Positions 1-8,172 of a stretch of 64,000 bases of DNA are shown one piece after another. The DNA is from Arthrobacter sp. MAHUQ-56. GTDB lineage: Bacteria; Actinomycetota; Actinomycetes; Actinomycetales; Micrococcaceae. A program made the position numbers and the translations under genes. The notes beneath the pieces were generated by a model. That model was not told the DNA's origin, ran no database searches, and worked only from the letters and a program-made list of their open reading frames with translations. The stretch is taken from positions 62,001-126,000 of the forward strand of contig NZ_JAIFZQ010000025.1 of the NCBI RefSeq assembly GCF_019710585.1. Direction: 5' to 3'. How positions within the stretch are numbered: the first letter of the stretch is position 1; each line of letters begins with the position of its first letter.

Positions 1-74
1 CCGGCAGCTGCTACACGCTGACCATGACGGCGAACGACGGAAGCTCCATCAGTGCCAACTTCAAACTGAAGTAG
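1..74 (+). CDS. C-terminal end of a probable secreted PxKF-like protein (partial)
   Basis: Only the last 23 codons are inside the window, in the frame that starts at base 3 and ends with TAG at 72-74. The visible tail includes CYTLTM and DGSSISANFKLK. It resembles the C-terminal strand pattern (C-x-LT-x-DGS-x-A-x-F-x-K) of PxKF-type domains found at the ends of actinobacterial cell-surface proteins. The family call rests on this short tail alone. The gene is followed directly by a strong hairpin. Confidence 0.45.
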   Translation, partial: GSCYTLTMTANDGSSISANFKLK

Positions 75-110
75 CAGGCAGCGCGGCGCCCAACGTCGTG
101 CGCCACAAGG

Positions 111-139
111 GAGGGGACCAGCCCGTGGCTGGTCCCCTC
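111..139 (+). terminator. Rho-independent terminator after the partial gene
   Basis: A perfect 13-bp stem (111-123 with 127-139) with a 3-nt loop is followed by TTCT. It lies 37 nt after the stop at 74 and 23 nt before the end of the convergent DJ-1 gene, so it may act in both directions. Confidence 0.8.
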
Positions 140-161
140 TTCTACTGCGTTGACGTCAAAC

Positions 162-860
162 TCAGGACAGTGCCTTGAGGACTTCCTTGGCCACGTCCTC
201 GCTGGACTGGGGGTTCTGGCCGGTAATGAGGTTGCCGTCCCGCACCACGTTGGAGGACCAGGCAGCGGCGTTTTCGACGACGGCGCCCTTTTCCTTCAGC
301 GCGTCCTCCACCATCCACGGCGTGTTCTCGCCGGTCCCGCCGCCCAGTTCCTCTTCGTTGCTGAAGACCGTGAGGCGGCGGCCCCTGAAAGGGAACCCGC
401 CGTCGTCGGCCGTTGCGCTCAGCAGCCCGGCAGGGCCGTGGCAGAACGGCGCGATAACCTTGCCGGCGCCGTCAGCGGCCACCAGCAACCGGCCCAGGTC
501 GGCGTCCTTGTAGAGATCGGCCATGGGGCCGTGGCCGCCGGGCATCACCACGGCGTCGTAGCCGGCAACGTCGACGTCGGCCAGGACCAGCGGGTGCGCC
601 AGCTCGTTATCGATTTTGGCCAGGTAGTCCTTGAAGCCTTGCGCCCGCTCCTCGCCACCTGCCGACTCGGCGGCCAGGCTCACCTGGTCGACGGTGGGCT
701 TCCTGCCCCCGGGAGTTGCGATGTGGACGGTGTTGCCGGCCCTGGTCAGGGTCTGGTGGGCCACCACCAGCTCTTCGGCCCAGTAGCCGGTGGGGTGTTC
801 GCTGCCGTCCTTCATGGTGAGGGAATCCGCGGCCGAGACGACCATAAGGATGTTTGCCAT
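162..860 (-). CDS. DJ-1/PfpI (Hsp31-like) family protein
   Basis: A 232-residue member of the class I glutamine-amidotransferase-like DJ-1/PfpI superfamily. The nucleophile elbow is seen as FCHGPAG with Cys140-His141, and the acidic residues of the active site are in the YWAEE segment near 27-30. The motif VMPGGHGPMADL at about 105-116 is typical of Hsp31-like members. Relatives act as glyoxalase III or protein/nucleotide deglycases in carbonyl stress; which substrate applies here is not visible. The start is set by AGGAG just upstream of ATG. It lies 42 nt from an aldo/keto reductase on the same strand, so a joint aldehyde-detoxification role is plausible. Confidence 0.85.
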   Translation of the reverse strand: MANILMVVSAADSLTMKDGSEHPTGYWAEELVVAHQTLTRAGNTVHIATPGGRKPTVDQVSLAAESAGGEERAQGFKDYLAKIDNELAHPLVLADVDVAGYDAVVMPGGHGPMADLYKDADLGRLLVAADGAGKVIAPFCHGPAGLLSATADDGGFPFRGRRLTVFSNEEELGGGTGENTPWMVEDALKEKGAVVENAAAWSSNVVRDGNLITGQNPQSSEDVAKEVLKALS

Positions 861-902
861 AACTGTTTCTCCTGACTGTTGTTTCTCTGTCTTGCTCGTT
901 GT

Positions 903-1775
903 CTACTTGCCGGCGGCTTCAAGCCCGGCATACGTGTCGTCGTCGAGCGTGATGCCGGCGGCGGCCATGTTCTCTTCAAGGTGGTGCACGGAACCGGTAC
1001 CCGGAATCGGCATCATCACCGGCGAGCGGCGCAGCAGCCAGGCGAGGGCAACCTGCGAGGCAGTGGCGCCCAGCCGCTTGGCAGCGGCATCCAGCGGACC
1101 GCCGGGCTGCGCGAGTTCACCGGCGGAAATGGGCGCCCACGGGATGAACCCGATGCCGTTCTCCTCGCAGTAGCGCAGCACGTCCTCGGAACTTCGGTCG
1201 GTGAGGTTGTAGCGGTTCTGGACGGTGGACACGGTGAAATGCTTCCCGGCCGCTTCGAGTTCCTCAACGCCCACCTGCGACAGGCCCAAGGCACGGACCT
1301 TGCCTTCGTCCTGGAGTTCGCGCAGCACGCCGAACTGCTCCTCGCGGTCCACCTTGGGGTCGATCCGGTGCAACTGCAGCAGGTCCAGGGTGTCCACCTT
1401 GAGCTTGCGCAGGCTCAGCTCGGTCTGCTGGCGGAGGTATTCAGGCCGGCCCACGGGAACCCACTTGTTCGGACCGGTGCGGGTGAAGCCCACCTTCGTG
1501 GCGATCTTCAACCCTTCCTTGTAGGGGTGCAGGGCCTCGGCGATGATTTCCTCGCTGATGTTGGGGCCGTAGGAGTCGGCGGTGTCGATGAAGTCGACGC
1601 CGAGTTCGACGGCGCGGCGCACCACGGCCACGGCGGCCTGGCGGTCCGCGGGCTCGCCCCACACCCCGTCGCCGACGATGCGCATGGCGCCAAAACCGAG
1701 CCGGTGCACGGTTCCGAGGTCCTTCAGGTCGATAGTTGTGGACAGTTCCAGCTGGTTCGTTGTCTCTGGGCTCAT
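903..1775 (-). CDS. Aldo/keto reductase
   Basis: A 290-residue NAD(P)H-dependent oxidoreductase with the (beta/alpha)8 fold. The catalytic tetrad can be read as Asp64 (FIDTADSYG), Tyr69, Lys94 (IATKVG) and His136 (LLQLHRID). The C-terminal PIPGTGS stretch corresponds to the cofactor phosphate-binding segment. Physiological substrates are usually aldehydes or ketones and cannot be deduced. It is cotranscribed, by position, with the downstream DJ-1-like gene (42-nt gap) and is divergent from the flavin monooxygenase at 1918. Confidence 0.9.
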   Translation of the reverse strand: MSPETTNQLELSTTIDLKDLGTVHRLGFGAMRIVGDGVWGEPADRQAAVAVVRRAVELGVDFIDTADSYGPNISEEIIAEALHPYKEGLKIATKVGFTRTGPNKWVPVGRPEYLRQQTELSLRKLKVDTLDLLQLHRIDPKVDREEQFGVLRELQDEGKVRALGLSQVGVEELEAAGKHFTVSTVQNRYNLTDRSSEDVLRYCEENGIGFIPWAPISAGELAQPGGPLDAAAKRLGATASQVALAWLLRRSPVMMPIPGTGSVHHLEENMAAAGITLDDDTYAGLEAAGK

Positions 1776-1917
1776 AGGGGCGGCAACATCATCAGTAGGC
1801 TGAGTATTCCGCAGATCACAGAAATAAGCCGGGGGCCGCCGTCGTTATGCACCAAGTGCCCGCCTTAATCCGGCCGGCAACACACTACGCAACATTCCTG
1901 AAAGGCCGGCACCTGAC

Positions 1918-2907
1918 GTGACTCTTCCCCTCTCCATCCTTGACCTGGCAACCATCGGCAAAGGCCAGACGGCGGCGGAGAGCTTCGCGGGCAGCGTGGC
2001 CATGGCGCAAAAGGCCGAAAAGCTGGGCTACCGGCGGGTCTGGTACGCCGAACACCACAACATGTCCTCCATCGCTTCCTCGGCCACCAGCGTCCTGATC
2101 GCCCATGTTGCGGCACACACCGAATCCATCCGACTGGGCGCCGGCGGGATCATGCTCCCCAACCATTCGCCGCTGACCATCGCCGAACAGTTCGGCACCC
2201 TGGAAACCCTGCACCCCGGCCGGATCGACCTGGGCCTGGGACGTGCTCCCGGCAGCGACCAGAACACCATGCGGGCGCTCCGCCGCGACCCGATGTCCGC
2301 CGACAGCTTCCCGCAGGACGTCCTGGAACTGCAGGGCTACCTCACCGGTCCCACCCGCATTCAGGGAGTTGAAGCCACCCCCGGCAAGGGAACCAACGTT
2401 CCGCTCTACATCCTTGGCTCGTCCCTCTTCGGTGCCCGCCTGGCCGCCCAGCTGGGCCTGCCCTACGCCTTCGCCTCGCACTTTGCCCCGGCGGCGCTGC
2501 AGGACGCCGTGGCCATCTACCGCCGCGAGTTCAAGCCGTCCGCCCAGCTCGACGCGCCGTACGTCATCGCCGGCGTCAACGTCATCGCCGCCGACTCCGC
2601 ATCCGAGGCGCAGGACATGATGCTGGCCACCAAGCGTGCCCGTGTCTCCCTCTTCTTCGGCGGCGGCCGGGAATTCACGGACGACGAGGCGGACACGGTC
2701 CTCGACTCGCCGCAGGGGCAGCACGTGTCACAAATGATGCGCTACTCGGCAGTGGGGACGCCCGACGTCGTCATGGAATACCTGACGGAATTCGGCAAGC
2801 ACGCCGACACCGACGAACTCATCGTGGCGCACCAGAGCACCGGCACCGAGGGCCGGCTGCGCTCCGTGGAACTGCTGGCCCAGGCCGCAGGGCTGGTGGC
2901 TGTCTGA
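1918..2907 (+). CDS. LLM-class flavin-dependent oxidoreductase
   Basis: A 329-residue luciferase-like (bacterial luciferase superfamily) monooxygenase. It opens with SILDLATIGKGQTAAE and has VWYAEHHNM near 40, a standard LLM marker, then LGAGGIMLPNHSPL and GLGRAPGSD, which form the flavin-binding barrel strands. These enzymes use FMNH2 and oxygen; the substrate is unknown. The start is GTG at 1918. The stop is followed after one base by the MFS gene, so the two are almost certainly one transcriptional unit. Confidence 0.88.
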   Translation: MTLPLSILDLATIGKGQTAAESFAGSVAMAQKAEKLGYRRVWYAEHHNMSSIASSATSVLIAHVAAHTESIRLGAGGIMLPNHSPLTIAEQFGTLETLHPGRIDLGLGRAPGSDQNTMRALRRDPMSADSFPQDVLELQGYLTGPTRIQGVEATPGKGTNVPLYILGSSLFGARLAAQLGLPYAFASHFAPAALQDAVAIYRREFKPSAQLDAPYVIAGVNVIAADSASEAQDMMLATKRARVSLFFGGGREFTDDEADTVLDSPQGQHVSQMMRYSAVGTPDVVMEYLTEFGKHADTDELIVAHQSTGTEGRLRSVELLAQAAGLVAV

Positions 2908-2908
2908 C

Positions 2909-4393
2909 ATGGCTGACGCTAAACAAGGCGTGGGATTCCGGTCCGAACGCGGGCCCATCCTCATCGCCCTCATGCTGTCCACCGGGCTCGTGGCCATCGA
3001 TTCCACCATCGTGGCCACTGCCGTTCCGTCCATCGTCCATGACATCGGCGGCTTCTCAAGCTTCCCCTGGCTCTTTTCCGCCTACCTGCTGGCGCAGGCG
3101 GTGTCCGTGCCCATCTACGGCAAGCTCTCCGACATGGCCGGCCGCAAGCCGATCATCCTCACCGGCATCGGGCTGTTCCTGCTCGGCTCGGTGCTGTGCG
3201 GCGTTGCCTGGAGCATGCCCTCCCTGATCGCCTTCCGGGCCCTGCAGGGACTGGGTGCCGGGGCAGTCCTCCCGGTCTCCATCACCATCGCCGGCGACAT
3301 CTACTCGCTGGAGGAACGCGCCAAGGTCCAGGGCTACCTGGCCAGCGTGTGGGCCATCTCCTCCGTGGTGGGCCCCAGCCTGGGCGGTGTCTTCTCGGCC
3401 CTGGGCATCTGGCGCGGCATCTTCCTGGTCAACGTGCCGCTTTGCCTGCTGGCGGGATGGATGCTGGTCCGGACCCTCCACGAGAACGTGGAACGGGCCC
3501 GGCACAAGGTGGATTACGCGGGTGCTGCCCTGCTGGCCGGCTCGCTGGGCCTGCTGATCCTCGGCGCCCTCCAGGGCGGCCAAGCCTGGGCATGGGATTC
3601 TCCCGTCAGCTATGGCATCTTCATCGTCGGCGCCCTGCTGCTGGCCGCGTTCCTGCTTGTGGAGCGGCGCGCAGCGGAGCCCGTCCTGCCCTCCTGGGTG
3701 GTCTCCCGGCGCTTGCTGGCCACCACTGCGCTCGTGTCCTTCGGCGTTGGCGCGGTCATGATCGGGCTGACCTCGTACGTGCCCACGTTCCTTGAGGGCG
3801 CGCTGTCCTCCTCCCCGCTGGTCGCCGGGCTGGCCCTCGCGGCCCTGACCCTCGGCTGGCCACTCAGCGCCTCCCAGGCCGGAAAGTTCTACCTCCGGAT
3901 CGGGTTCAAGGCCACCGCCCTGATCGGCGTCGCCATCGCGGTTGCGGGCCTGCTGATCCTGTCGCTGACGGCGGGCGCACCCAACGTGGTGCTGATCGCG
4001 CTCAGCTGCTTCGTCGTCGGGCTCGGCCTGGGCCTGCTGGCCACCCCCACCCTCATTTCCGCCCAGTCCAGCGTTCCGTGGCATGAACGTGGCGTGGTGA
4101 CCAGCACCAACATGTTCGCCCGTTCCATCGGCAGCGCCCTGGGCGTCGCCGTGTTCGGTGCCGTGGCCAACTCGATCTACGGCGGCGCCGGCGGCAACGG
4201 GAACCCCTCAGCGGTTGTTGCCGCCTCCAGTGCCGTGTTCCTGGCCGCCCTGGTGGCCGGCCTGCTCACGGTGGCGGCGGTGCTGGCCATGCCCGCCGTG
4301 AAAGCCGGGACGCTGGAACAGGCTGGCCAGATTGGCGAGGCAGCCGGGGACAAACCTGCGGCCGCAGCCCCGAAGCCGCGGAGCTCCCGCTAG
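2909..4393 (+). CDS. MFS drug exporter, DHA2-type
   Basis: A 494-residue membrane protein with about 14 hydrophobic segments, the DHA2 topology. Motif C-like LQGLGAGAVLPVS and motif A-like YGKLSDMAGRKP are visible, as is the early DSTIVATAVPSIVHD signature of EmrB/QacA-like exporters. It probably exports hydrophobic or toxic organic compounds by proton antiport. It starts one base after the flavin monooxygenase, suggesting oxidation and export of the same class of compound. The final codons fall in a hairpin shared with the convergent gene. Confidence 0.88.
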   Translation: MADAKQGVGFRSERGPILIALMLSTGLVAIDSTIVATAVPSIVHDIGGFSSFPWLFSAYLLAQAVSVPIYGKLSDMAGRKPIILTGIGLFLLGSVLCGVAWSMPSLIAFRALQGLGAGAVLPVSITIAGDIYSLEERAKVQGYLASVWAISSVVGPSLGGVFSALGIWRGIFLVNVPLCLLAGWMLVRTLHENVERARHKVDYAGAALLAGSLGLLILGALQGGQAWAWDSPVSYGIFIVGALLLAAFLLVERRAAEPVLPSWVVSRRLLATTALVSFGVGAVMIGLTSYVPTFLEGALSSSPLVAGLALAALTLGWPLSASQAGKFYLRIGFKATALIGVAIAVAGLLILSLTAGAPNVVLIALSCFVVGLGLGLLATPTLISAQSSVPWHERGVVTSTNMFARSIGSALGVAVFGAVANSIYGGAGGNGNPSAVVAASSAVFLAALVAGLLTVAAVLAMPAVKAGTLEQAGQIGEAAGDKPAAAAPKPRSSR

Positions 4394-4409
4394 CTGCAGA
4401 GCTAGCGGG
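4386..4409. terminator. Bidirectional hairpin between convergent genes
   Basis: CCCGCTAGC (4386-4394) pairs perfectly with GCTAGCGGG (4401-4409) around a 6-nt loop. The stem includes the stop codon of the MFS gene (4391-4393) and the last codons of the convergent oxidase (ending 4402). There is no clear T-run on either side. Confidence 0.5.
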
Positions 4410-5535
4410 ACGCCCGGAAAATCTCCGGCGCGGGCCGGGTCCCGGTGGCCAGGTCCGCCAGGATCCGCCCGATCACCGGTGTGAACTTGAAGCCGTGCCC
4501 GGAGAACCCTGCCCCGATGACCACGGGCCCCACCCGGTCCAGGATGAAGTCCTCGTCCGGGGTGGTGGTGTACGTGCAGCTGATGGCCTCGAACGAGTCG
4601 GCGTCCACGCCCGGCAGCCACTGCCGGGCGTAGTCCTGCAGGGCCGCGAGCTGCGCGGGTTCCGGCAGGAAATCGCGGTGGTCCGGGTCCACCACGGGTC
4701 CTACTCCGTGCCAGCCCGCCTTGACGCCCTCGCCGGGTGTCTGCATGCCGTACACGGGGGAGTACCAGCCCTGGTAGTCCGGCCCGGGGTAGTGGTTGAA
4801 CCCGGGCCACACCGCGCCGGTGTCCGTGATCCGGAAGTGCGCGGGCTGCTCCTGCGTGACCGTCAGCTGCGGGATCCGGATTTCGCCTGCGTCCTTGCCG
4901 CGGGCCCTGCCCAGCAGTTTCTCCGTCCAGCCGCCGGCAGTCACCACGGCCTGCGCTGCGGTGACCACTTCGGTGCCTGCAGCGGATTCGAGCGTCAGCC
5001 GCACGCCGTCGTCGTGCATCTCGAAGCCCACCACCTTGGTGTGGTGCCTGATCCCGGCGCCGCGGGCAGCGGCCAGCCGCTGGAAGGCGGGCAATGCTGC
5101 TTCGGGGTTGAGCTGGCCGCCGTCGGGCATGTGGAGGACCTGCTGGTCGAAGCGGATGCCGCGCCAGCGCTCGCCGGCCTCGGCGGGGTCCAGGAATTCC
5201 GCCCGGATACCGGCGGAGGTGAGGGCGGCGGCAACCTCTGCAAAGTGCGGGTTGACGCCGTGGTTGACGATGCCGGTGCGCGCCAGCAACTGCTCGCCGC
5301 TTTCCTGCTCCAGCTCCTCCCACAGCGCCAGGCCCTCGGCCAGCATGGCCACGTACTCAGGCTGGTGGTACCCGGGGTTCAGGTTCCGGGTGGCGCCGTG
5401 CGAAGCGCCGATCTTGTGCGCGGGGCCGAACTGCTCCACGAGCGTCACCTCGCGTCCGCGGCGGGACAGCGCCCAGGCGGCGGCCGAGCCCATGGCCCCG
5501 CCGCCGATCACCACGGTGTCCAGAACAGTTGTCAT
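4402..5535 (-). CDS. Monomeric sarcosine oxidase / N-methyltryptophan oxidase-like flavoenzyme
   Basis: A 377-residue FAD-dependent amine oxidase of the MSOX family. The Rossmann motif GGGAMGSAAAW lies at 11-21. SHGATR (45-50) matches the family active-site segment. Cys320 in ISCTYTTTPDEDF aligns with the cysteine that carries covalent 8-alpha-S-cysteinyl FAD, and Lys272 in GVKAGWH aligns with the oxygen-activating lysine of MSOX. The likely reaction is oxidative demethylation or oxidation of a secondary amino acid with release of H2O2; the substrate is not certain. The downstream neighbour in the transcription direction is convergent; the AEC permease gene lies upstream on the same strand. 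Confidence 0.87.
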   Translation of the reverse strand: MTTVLDTVVIGGGAMGSAAAWALSRRGREVTLVEQFGPAHKIGASHGATRNLNPGYHQPEYVAMLAEGLALWEELEQESGEQLLARTGIVNHGVNPHFAEVAAALTSAGIRAEFLDPAEAGERWRGIRFDQQVLHMPDGGQLNPEAALPAFQRLAAARGAGIRHHTKVVGFEMHDDGVRLTLESAAGTEVVTAAQAVVTAGGWTEKLLGRARGKDAGEIRIPQLTVTQEQPAHFRITDTGAVWPGFNHYPGPDYQGWYSPVYGMQTPGEGVKAGWHGVGPVVDPDHRDFLPEPAQLAALQDYARQWLPGVDADSFEAISCTYTTTPDEDFILDRVGPVVIGAGFSGHGFKFTPVIGRILADLATGTRPAPEIFRASR

Positions 5536-5565
5536 CAGCCCTCCAAGCTGCGGTTACGCAAACAG

Positions 5566-6492
5566 TTATGCCAGCAAAAGCGCGACGCCGATCATCGCCG
5601 GCACTGCCACCACGGTGGTGATCAGCACGGTGTCCTTGGCGACGGTCAGGCCGGTCTGGTACCGGCTGGCCGCCACGAAAACGTTCTGGGCCGTGGGCAG
5701 GGAGGAGGTAACCACCACCGCGAACAGCGCGTGGCCGTCCATCCCCAGGGCGAAGCGTGCGAAAAGGTAGGCGAGGGCGGGCTGGACAGCGAGCTTGAAT
5801 CCACTGGCCAGCAGGGTGTCCAGCCGCCGCCCGGCCGAGGCCTGCAGCGGACGGGTACCGTTCAGGCTCATGCCGAACGCGATCAGCATCGCCGGAATGG
5901 CCGCGCCGCCAATCAGGTGGATCGGCTCCATCACCAGAGCCGGGACCTGGAAGCCCGTGCCGGCCACCAGCAGCCCCAGGCCCGAGCCGACGATCATGGG
6001 GTTGCGCAGGATCATCAGGAGGAAGCCCAGGGGAGTAGTCCGGTGGGCACTGGTGCTGGAATCCAGGATCATCAGGAACATGGGTGTGAAGAAGGCCAGC
6101 TGGAAGATCAGCAGCGGCGCCACATAGCTGGCATCGCCCAGGACATATACCGCAATGGGAATACCAAGGTTGGCCGAGTTTGCCAGCGACGCGGACATGG
6201 CGGACATCAGCGATTCGGGCAAGGCGCGCTTCAGCCAGAACCTGGCCAGGACGAAGAAGATCAAGGCCGTGGCGCTGGCAGCCACCGCGGTCACCAGCAG
6301 GGGTTCGGCGAACACTTCCTGCAGACGGGCCTTGCTGAGGGTTTCGAAAAGCAGCGCCGGGCTGGCCACGAAGAAGGTAAGGCCGCTGAGCACGGGCCGG
6401 GCATGGTCTCCAAGGATCCTGCGCCGGCCCACGAACCATCCCACCAGGATGATGCACCACACCACGAAGAAACCGGCCAGCACTCCTAGCAA
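5566..6492 (-). CDS. AEC family transporter (auxin efflux carrier-like)
   Basis: A 308-residue integral membrane protein with about ten hydrophobic segments in two halves separated by a hydrophilic region near residues 140-150. MIVGSGLGLLV and the N-terminal VGWFVGRRRI are typical of the bacterial AEC permeases that move dicarboxylates or other organic anions. It lies 30 nt upstream of the amine oxidase on the same strand, so the pair may be cotranscribed and the permease could supply the oxidase substrate; that link is inference. Confidence 0.82.
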   Translation of the reverse strand: MLGVLAGFFVVWCIILVGWFVGRRRILGDHARPVLSGLTFFVASPALLFETLSKARLQEVFAEPLLVTAVAASATALIFFVLARFWLKRALPESLMSAMSASLANSANLGIPIAVYVLGDASYVAPLLIFQLAFFTPMFLMILDSSTSAHRTTPLGFLLMILRNPMIVGSGLGLLVAGTGFQVPALVMEPIHLIGGAAIPAMLIAFGMSLNGTRPLQASAGRRLDTLLASGFKLAVQPALAYLFARFALGMDGHALFAVVVTSSLPTAQNVFVAASRYQTGLTVAKDTVLITTVVAVPAMIGVALLLA

Positions 6493-6545
6493 GGTATTCC
6501 TCCCCGGGCATGGAGGAAGTGTCTACCGGGGTTCACGCTCCGGGT

Positions 6546-6971
6546 TCAGAGTGCGGCGTTGTTGAGCGCGAAAGGCGGGCGCATCATGCCGGGCGTAAAG
6601 CCCTCGGCGGGGTCGTTGCCCAGCTGGATCACCTTGTTGTTTTCGTCCACGTGGACCACTTTGGGCTGGTAGGCCTTTGCTTCCTCGGTGGTCATCTGCG
6701 CATAGGTAATCAGGATGACGAGGTCATTCTCGTGCATCAGGTGCGCTGCGGCACCGTTGATGCCGATGACGCCGGAACCGCGCTCACCGGCGATGGTGTA
6801 CGTTTCCAGGCGGGCGCCGTTGGTGATGTCGACAATGGAGACCAGCTCGCCGGGCAGGATATCCGCGGCCTCCAGCAGGTCCAGGTCAACGGTGACCGAA
6901 CCTACATAGTGCAGGTCGGCGTGCGTGACCGTGGCCCGGTGGATTTTGGACTTGAACATTGTTCGATTCAT
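6546..6971 (-). CDS. panD: Aspartate 1-decarboxylase
   Basis: A 141-residue pyruvoyl enzyme that makes beta-alanine from aspartate for pantothenate and CoA synthesis. Self-cleavage occurs at the Gly24-Ser25 bond within HYVGSVTVD, generating the pyruvoyl group from Ser25. Lys9 and His11 (FKSKIHRA), Tyr22, and the GARLETYTI and GVIGINGAAAH segments match the family closely. Length and sequence are complete. It is a stand-alone gene here with no panB/panC neighbours. Confidence 0.96.
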   Translation of the reverse strand: MNRTMFKSKIHRATVTHADLHYVGSVTVDLDLLEAADILPGELVSIVDITNGARLETYTIAGERGSGVIGINGAAAHLMHENDLVILITYAQMTTEEAKAYQPKVVHVDENNKVIQLGNDPAEGFTPGMMRPPFALNNAAL

Positions 6972-7102
6972 AACGGCACCAGTCTAGCCCCGGGTCCCCA
7001 GGACCGCAGTGACGCAGGAAACACTTGGGCTTCCCGTGACGCGCCTGCGCTGTGACCGGGCGGTCCCGTGGCGCACGGAAGGACACGTACGACGGCGGCC
7101 GG

Positions 7103-8017
7103 TCACCCGGCGTCGTTCCCCGCCACTGCCGCCGCGGCTGCTGCGAGGGTTTCCCGCGCCGCCAGGATGGCCGGGCGCTGCGCGCCGGAGCGGCGTACCG
7201 ACGTGAAGATGGTCCGGTGCGGCTTGCCCGGAAGCTCCAGCAACTGGGCGGTGGTGCCGCGCCCGGTCCACACCAGGTCCGGCATCAGGGCCACGGCATT
7301 GCCTGACTCAATCAGGCGGGCCTGGGCCTGCAGGTCCGCGGTTTCGAAACGGACATCCGGTTCGAACCCGGCACTGCGGCATGCCTGCTCTGCCCAGTGG
7401 CGCGAGGCTGCGCCGCGGGGTTCCATGACCCAGGCGAGGTCGGCGGTGTCCGCCAGCGAACGGATCCCGGCACCGCCGGCGGCCGCCGGGGGAACGGCCA
7501 GCCTGATCGCGTCGGTGGTGAGCTTGATCCGGTCCAGTTCCGGGTACCGGGGGGCGGCGTGCCCCGGGTACTGTTCGGCGATCACCAGGTCGAAATCCCG
7601 GGCCCAGGTCTCGTGCAGCGCCGTTTCGGGCTCGCGCTGGATCATCTCAATCCGGACCTCGGGATAAGCCGTTGCCATGCGGGTCAGGGTGTCGGGCATC
7701 AGGGCCAGCGCGGCGGACTGGAACACGGCGATCTTCACGGTTCCGGTGACAGTGGTGAGCGATGCCGCGAGGTCCGCCTCCGCCTGCTCCATGGTTTCCA
7801 GAAGCTGCGCCGTGTGCGTCACCAGCACCTCGGCCTGCGGCGTCAGCTGCACCCGGCGGCCGGTCTTCCGGAGCAGTTCCACGCCCACTTCCTTCTCCAG
7901 CAGGGCGAGCTGCTGCGATACCGACGACGGGCTGTACTGCAGTGCCTCCGCCACTTCCGCGAGCGTCCCCCGGATGCTGAGTTCCCGAAGCAGGCGGAGC
8001 CGGCGCACGTCGAGCAT
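7103..8017 (-). CDS. LysR family transcriptional regulator
   Basis: A 304-residue regulator. The winged helix-turn-helix covers about residues 1-60, with TLAEVAEALQYSPSSVSQQL as the recognition region, followed by the periplasmic-binding-like effector domain (VKIAVFQSAALALMP from about 93). It is divergent from the amino-acid permease at 8173. The start ATG is preceded by AGGAATT. An imperfect palindrome 20 nt upstream of this start recurs before putA, so the protein probably controls both the permease and putA and itself. The effector is likely an amino acid, possibly proline (inference). Confidence 0.88.
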   Translation of the reverse strand: MLDVRRLRLLRELSIRGTLAEVAEALQYSPSSVSQQLALLEKEVGVELLRKTGRRVQLTPQAEVLVTHTAQLLETMEQAEADLAASLTTVTGTVKIAVFQSAALALMPDTLTRMATAYPEVRIEMIQREPETALHETWARDFDLVIAEQYPGHAAPRYPELDRIKLTTDAIRLAVPPAAAGGAGIRSLADTADLAWVMEPRGAASRHWAEQACRSAGFEPDVRFETADLQAQARLIESGNAVALMPDLVWTGRGTTAQLLELPGKPHRTIFTSVRRSGAQRPAILAARETLAAAAAAVAGNDAG

Positions 8018-8036
8018 GGCGAATTCCTAACTGAAA

Positions 8037-8075
8037 CTAACGAATATAGGTTAGAAGTAGTCACTTTATCTAACG
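8037..8075. promoter_or_regulatory. Operator-like sequence, copy 1 (LysR/permease divergent promoter)
   Basis: CTAAC at 8037-8041 and GTTAG at 8050-8054 form an inverted repeat with an 8-nt spacer, in the LysR style. Further right, CTTTATCT lies at 8064-8071. The whole 39-nt block aligns with 9817-9855 upstream of putA at the same internal spacing, about 27 of 39 positions identical. Confidence 0.65.
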
Positions 8076-8172
8076 CAACCGCCCACGCATACTGTTGGAA
8101 CCGAGTTACCCCCGTCACAGCCAGTTTCTTGGCGTGCCGCGGCGGGGTCGCACCCCAAAGCAGGAGTTCCTG

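Noticed and set aside
4495..6489. 664-codon plus-strand open frame over the oxidase and AEC genes
   Set aside because: It is the antisense shadow of two well-supported minus-strand genes and spans their intergenic gap without any recognisable domain.
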